From: [Mycobacterium] crassicus
Lineage (GTDB): Bacteria > Actinomycetota > Actinomycetes > Mycobacteriales > Mycobacteriaceae
DNA: 64,000 nt
NCBI RefSeq assembly: GCF_020181615.1
Contig: NZ_CP084029.1
Location: forward strand, 4,807,804 to 4,871,803
Reading direction: 5' to 3'
In this document: positions 60,317-64,000 of the stretch, in pieces
Numbering within the stretch: the first letter of the stretch is position 1
How the letters are laid out: every line of letters starts with the position of its first letter
Translations under genes and position numbers: made by a program
Notes under the pieces: model-generated
What the model was told of the DNA's origin: nothing
Seen by the model: only the letters and a program-made list of their open reading frames with translations
Databases searched by the model: none

Positions 60317-60460
60317 TCACAGAAATCCGCGACAACCACCGTGCCATTGAGGGTAGGTAGTCGCGTCCGTTCCAGGTGAGCAGCTCGGAGGTGTCGGTGC
60401 CTTCGGCGCAACGCCGAGTTCGGCCGCCAACTCGTGAACGCGAGCCTTGCCCTGTGCCAT
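60317..60460 (-). CDS. 47-residue IF-2 N-terminus-like micropeptide
   Basis: A short gene with a strong GGAGG site seven bases before ATG 60460. The opening MAQGKARVHELAAELGV closely resembles the conserved start of bacterial IF-2 (GKARVHELAKELGV), but the following 30 residues (APKAPTPPSCSPG...) do not. It could be a remnant, a frameshifted fragment or a small IF2_N-domain protein. Its role is unknown. Confidence 0.45.
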   Translation of the reverse strand: MAQGKARVHELAAELGVAPKAPTPPSCSPGTDATTYPQWHGGCRGFL

Positions 60461-60577
60461 GAGGGTCCTCCGCGTCTGTCGTCTTGTGAACAAGCAGCTC
60501 GAATAAGCGTGGCACGTAGCACCGCCAAAATTCGGTGACGCACCATGCTCACTTCAACGGAAGGGGTCGCTGCCCCG

Positions 60578-62026
60578 TCACCACCGCATCCCGAAGCCGA
60601 GCCGCTGGCGGAACTCCCTGAGGTCGTTGTAGTCGGGCGGTTTGACCTTGGGTTGGCGGATTGGCCGTGCAACCGGGTCGAGCTGGGCAACGTAGTGGTC
60701 ACACCAGTGCAGCCATTCCTCGGCGGCGGTGCGCTCGTCCGAGGGTTCCATCGTCGTGACTCGATCACGCAGCGCGGCGAGATATGCGCGTAATCGGTTC
60801 GCCAGTTCCCAGTCACCGAGGTCTTCCGTCAGCTTCTGCCCCAGCGCGTGCTGAACGTACGCATCGCGGGCAAGCGAGTCCTCACGTGCCTCACGCTCCC
60901 GTTTCTCGATCTCGGCGCGGCGTTCGGCTTCCTTGCCCTCCGCATCGATGACTGCCCAGCGGTCGAAGGTCATGATCACGTCGGGCAGTCGCGTAGCGAG
61001 CGAGATTGTCTTTGTCTCGGTCCAGGACAACTTCGACGAGAACCGGCTGGTGGTGTCAACGGCGATGCTTAAGCGGTTGGACGGCACATAGTCGTAGGAC
61101 CGAGATCCCCAGCCGTACTTCTTCTCGTGCTCGATCTCCTCCCGTGTCGGTACGTGGTCTACCCGATCGTTGGGTTGCCAGATGTTGACCGAGCATTCGA
61201 TGTCGCCGACTGTGATGATCAGGTCACCGCTGAGCTTGCTGTTGTCTTGTCGATAGCCGTGGCGGTCGCGGGTCGGCGCGCGCACTGAATGTCCGCGGGC
61301 CTCCGCCTCTTTCGCGAGCGCATGAAGAAGGCGGAAAGCCCTCCCGCGCAGATCCTTTCCGATCGAGTCGAGACGCTTGTCCTCGCGCAGCTTCGCGACG
61401 GCGGGATGCCAGCGCCCAATACGTTCGATCGACATGGTCTCCGCCGGCGGTGTGGTCTGCCAATCAGACACAGACGACAGCCGGAACACGACATGGTGGT
61501 AGGTCTTGCCGCGGACCATGAGCACTTCCTGGCCGTCGGGGGCCATGCCGCGCCGGTTGATGATGCCGACCAGGCTGCGGTAGCTGGTGTCATCGTCTTT
61601 GGTGTTGACCTCCAGGATTCCGCCCGCGTCGACGATGTCTTTGACCAGCTTGCGCGTCGGGGTCAGGCCATCGGCCGGCGGTTGTCGCTTGGGGCGCGCA
61701 GTTGCACCGGGCGGCGTTGCCGCAACTGGTCGATGAGCAATAGCAGCGGGGCGAGTCAGTGTGTCAAGTTCGACGCGGACCGTGTGTCTTCGCTTGACCC
61801 AATGACCTTGGGGATAAGTGTCATTGGTGAGGTAGTGCTCGCCAGCGGGCAGGATCGCCGCACTCCACTGGCCGCCGCGCTTGGATACCGTCACCAGGCG
61901 GCGAGAAGCAAGTGCGTTGGCGGTCGTCTTGAAGGTGAAATCAATCCAGCGGCCATCGGGACAACCGTCGTGTATCCAGCGGAGAACCTCGAGTTGGCGA
62001 GCGTTGAGCGGAGCGTCAAGTGCCAT
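60578..62026 (-). CDS. Large orphan protein of unknown function
   Basis: A 482-residue protein starting at ATG 62026. The N-terminal MALDAPLNARQLEVLRWIHDG and ASRRLVTVSKRGGQW resemble a winged-helix-like or DNA-associated region, and a coiled coil (EGKEAERRAEIEKREREARE) lies near residues 365-395. A C-terminal acidic/aromatic region (EEWLHWCDHYVAQLDP) follows. No catalytic motif is recognised. It is divergent from a 131-residue gene and sits between IS remnants. The family appears conserved in actinobacterial genomic islands as far as I recall. Confidence 0.6.
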   Translation of the reverse strand: MALDAPLNARQLEVLRWIHDGCPDGRWIDFTFKTTANALASRRLVTVSKRGGQWSAAILPAGEHYLTNDTYPQGHWVKRRHTVRVELDTLTRPAAIAHRPVAATPPGATARPKRQPPADGLTPTRKLVKDIVDAGGILEVNTKDDDTSYRSLVGIINRRGMAPDGQEVLMVRGKTYHHVVFRLSSVSDWQTTPPAETMSIERIGRWHPAVAKLREDKRLDSIGKDLRGRAFRLLHALAKEAEARGHSVRAPTRDRHGYRQDNSKLSGDLIITVGDIECSVNIWQPNDRVDHVPTREEIEHEKKYGWGSRSYDYVPSNRLSIAVDTTSRFSSKLSWTETKTISLATRLPDVIMTFDRWAVIDAEGKEAERRAEIEKREREAREDSLARDAYVQHALGQKLTEDLGDWELANRLRAYLAALRDRVTTMEPSDERTAAEEWLHWCDHYVAQLDPVARPIRQPKVKPPDYNDLREFRQRLGFGMRW

Positions 62027-62169
62027 GCCGCAGATTGTCCGCGAACCAGGAAGTCTGCGCGATCCGAAGCGAGCTGAGCTCAGTTGCTCCTTCGCCGACT
62101 TCGAGGACAAGGACTTGTCGGACGTCGGTGCCATGCTGGACGTGACCTTCAACAGAAGAGGAGTTGCGG

Positions 62170-62565
62170 ATGTCTGCATGGCCCACCGATCACGATCCGT
62201 TCGAAGCGGACCGTCACGCAATCGCTCGGCTGCTACAAGCCCGCGGTGAGGCGCACGCGGCAGCAATCGTCGCCCTGTCTGTCTACCGGCCCGATCATGT
62301 CGACAACTGGGACGGCGGACAGTACGAGGCCACGCTAGAGGTCCCGCCGGAGTTCTACGATCAGGTGGCGGGCGGCGAGCTCGCGGTGGCCATCAGCCAG
62401 GCCGCAGAAGCGATCATCGGGCCAGGTCACTACGCCGGCTTAAACACCCGTGTTCTCGCACAATCACCGAATCCCGATTGGGTCGAAGAGGTTGTGAACA
62501 GCCTGCGCGCCCGTCGCGTCGCGTCCGAGCGTCTCGATCTGGACCAGGTCGCGATCACACGGTGA
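62170..62565 (+). CDS. Unknown 131-residue protein
   Basis: A small orphan protein with an AGAGGAG site 8 bp before ATG 62170. It is helical at the N-terminus (ADRHAIARLLQARGEAHAAAIVAL), then YRPDHVDNWDGGQYEATLEVPPEFYDQV. No family recognised and no signal peptide. Divergent from the 482-residue orphan, 143 bp apart, suggesting a possible functional pair. Confidence 0.55.
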   Translation: MSAWPTDHDPFEADRHAIARLLQARGEAHAAAIVALSVYRPDHVDNWDGGQYEATLEVPPEFYDQVAGGELAVAISQAAEAIIGPGHYAGLNTRVLAQSPNPDWVEEVVNSLRARRVASERLDLDQVAITR

Positions 62566-62751
62566 TCACCACCGCCCAGAGGACCGTGCGCTACGTCAGC
62601 CTTCCTGCCTTGAATTGAGTGTCTACAGCAGTCGATGCGGTTAACGAACGGGCCTCGGCCGCAGCTGGCCATCGGTCGACGACAACCGCCGATAGTGGCC
62701 AACTAGGGCCGTTTCTGCCAGCATCCCCGGTGGCGTCTGGGCCTTGCCCCA

Positions 62752-62976
62752 GACCAGTTGGAAGAACAGGTTGGCTGCCTCGGGTTCGAACGGGATGTAG
62801 CCGTCCTCATCAATGACCAAAGGTGCATAGCGGCCCAGTCGGGCCAGCTCATGCTGGATGCGACCGGCGTGATGTGCCTCGGCCAGTCGCGCGACCCATT
62901 CGGCAGCGGTGGCGAACACCACCCGGTGGCCGGCCTGGCAGGCCCGCATCGCCAGCCCGATCGCCAAATGGGTTTT
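62752..62976 (-). pseudogene. IstB-like ATPase fragment (IS21 family)
   Basis: In frame on the minus strand the sequence reads KTHLAIGLAMRACQAGHRV, then AEWVARLAEAHHAGRIQHEL and VIDEDGYIPFEPEAANLFFQL, the AAA+ ATPase of IS21 (IstB) without its N-terminal part and the C-terminal third. The P-loop Gly is replaced at the truncation. Its upstream end abuts the stop of the DUF2971 gene, indicating a deletion junction. Confidence 0.7.
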
Positions 62977-62982
62977 ATCTAC

Positions 62983-63864
62983 TCACCACCCTCGGTACGG
63001 CGTCTTGCTCGCGTGTACGACTCGTGGGTCGTGTCCGTTGGCGATGAGGAGTCGCTGAGCAGCGTGCACGACGCGGGCCTGGTCCGGCCCCGGGCCGACG
63101 ACAAGTTCCGAGATGACTGCGCCCTCTTCGGGGTTCCTGACGACGACCTTCCGATACGGCACCAAGCGGTCGCCCTTCTGGCGGAAGTTCAGCGGATAGG
63201 CGTCATTGAGCAACAGGTCGGCGAACCGCTCGCTGTTACCGCCGACCAGTAAACGCCACTCCTTCTCATCTGAGAACGCGCCGTCCTTGCACTGGGCTGC
63301 TGCAACGGTTGCCGTAGCAATGAGCGGGCCAGCAGGATGGGGCGGAAGCTTGAGCTTGTGTTCGGGATCCCGTAGTCCGTCCCAGACGGCTTTAGCTAAC
63401 GACACCAGCCCGGCGACCCCGAAGGCCGCGGCAAGCGCGTCGGACGATCCCGGAATCAGAAACGGCAGTCCATCGATGATGCCGCGGGCCTTCTCGCCGT
63501 ACTTGATCTCAGCAAATGAGCACGGGAACTCCTCAATTCCGGAGCCGATGGGATCGACGACCGCATACGGGACATCCCGCAGGAAGCCGCCCTTGATTCC
63601 GATCGCGAACCCTCCACCCGCGCCGTATCGCACCCACTGATTCAGGGCATCCGATTCAGTGCTGAAGCTCGCACCGCACACGCTCGGTCGAGGCTCGATG
63701 CTCCGGTTCTGATCCAACTCCGGGACGCTGAGAAACTGGTCTAGGACCGATAAAACTCCTTTGAATCGAGGAGATGTGTCCGGCGGGGAGCTGTCGGGAC
63801 GCTCCTTCATGGCGAGTTGATGCATGAGTTCGAGTCCGAATGCCAGCTCTGTGGCATCGTTCAT
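62983..63864 (-). pseudogene. DUF2971 protein with missing 5' end
   Basis: A DUF2971 protein of at least 293 residues with the signature FSTESDALNQWVRYGAGGGFAIG, EWRLLVGG and a C-terminal SKTPYRGW. Members are found in defence and prophage islands. The frame continues upstream with FWASDLLDMNDATEL, matching the family core, but the expected N-terminal LYHYTS-like segment is missing and a stop at about 63925-63927 intervenes. An IS3-type transposase end lies immediately upstream, so the 5' end was probably lost to insertion. ATG 63864 may still give a product. Confidence 0.65.
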
Positions 63865-63941
63865 ATCCAGCAGGTCCGACGCCCAAAATTCAAGCGAGTG
63901 CGGGCGGTCGGGTCTGCTGCACGATCAGGTGACAGTTGCGG

Positions 63942-64000
63942 TCACGCGGCCTGACTGGCCGGTGTGGTCATGATTGCTTCGAATTCGATCGGGGTCAACC
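63942..64000 (-). mobile_element. IS3-family transposase OrfB, 3' end (continues beyond the window)
   Basis: The last 18 or so codons of an IS3-type OrfB are visible on the minus strand: LTPIEFEAIMTTPASQAA followed by TGA at 63942-63944. This ending is typical of mycobacterial IS3 transposases. The element end lies roughly between 63900 and 63941, in the DUF2971 gene. Confidence 0.7.

Noticed and set aside
62164..62169. TTG start two codons upstream of the 62170 gene
   Set aside because: ATG 62170 has the better spacing (8 bases) from the AGAGGAG site.
1..64000. CRISPR arrays, rRNA and tRNA genes
   Set aside because: No regularly spaced repeat series, no rRNA-like stretch and no cloverleaf-like sequence with a GTTCGA arm was seen. 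The short direct repeats found are operators, local duplications or IS ends.

Overview
The window is high-GC actinobacterial chromosome, almost certainly from a Mycobacterium/Mycolicibacterium-type organism. It carries an adjacent PE/PPE gene pair, two PE-PPE-domain hydrolases, Tat-exported DUF1906 proteins, F420-type LLM oxidoreductases, a mycofactocin-type SDR and an atypical TopoN/TopoM topoisomerase pair. GTG/TTG starts are frequent, and several genes look leaderless.

Region 1 (1-33.5 kb) is a dense catabolic and lipid-metabolism region. It has an edge-truncated D-aminoacylase-like amidohydrolase, a TetR regulator, a mycofactocin-type SDR and an HsaA-like flavin monooxygenase. Next come three paralogous metal-dependent amidohydrolases with an acetoacetate-decarboxylase-like protein and an SDR, beside a divergent IclR regulator. 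A fused HadA-HadB-like dehydratase and an overlapping operon (two acyl-CoA dehydrogenases, alpha/beta hydrolase, crotonase, TetR) follow. More acyl-CoA dehydrogenases, crotonases, SDRs, LLM oxidoreductases, TetR regulators, an ABC-F ATPase, a kinase-like fusion protein and a TesB-type thioesterase complete it. Many neighbours overlap by 4 bp (ATGA/GTGA), and four inverted repeats sit in divergent promoters beside their likely regulators. Together the genes suggest uptake and beta-oxidation-like degradation of cyclic or branched carboxylic compounds; the substrate is not identified.

Region 2 (33.5-51.3 kb) is core-like mycobacterial sequence: PE/PPE, two DUF1906 proteins, a Phd/PIN toxin-antitoxin pair, an FAD monooxygenase, an ArsR-SRPBCC pair with a perfect palindromic operator, two head-to-head PE-PPE hydrolases sharing a 71-bp perfect inverted repeat, a CobW-type GTPase, topoN-topoM, a beta-lactamase-like lipoprotein, an alpha/beta hydrolase, a crotonase and a VOC protein.

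Region 3 (51.3-64 kb) looks like an accessory island. It has lower GC, orphan genes and at least three insertion-sequence remnants. It holds an unknown two-gene operon whose larger protein has a weak PARP/ART-like signature, and a 730-aa flavin amine oxidase with a coupled partner. It also holds a probable anti-phage signalling system made of an S-4TM pore-forming effector and two different CD-NTase-like nucleotidyltransferases in a row. Further on are a large orphan protein, an IF-2-N-like micropeptide, and a DUF2971 gene whose 5' end has been replaced by an IS3-family element at the right edge. The S-4TM/double CD-NTase locus (57.4-60.2 kb) is the most interesting system in the window.
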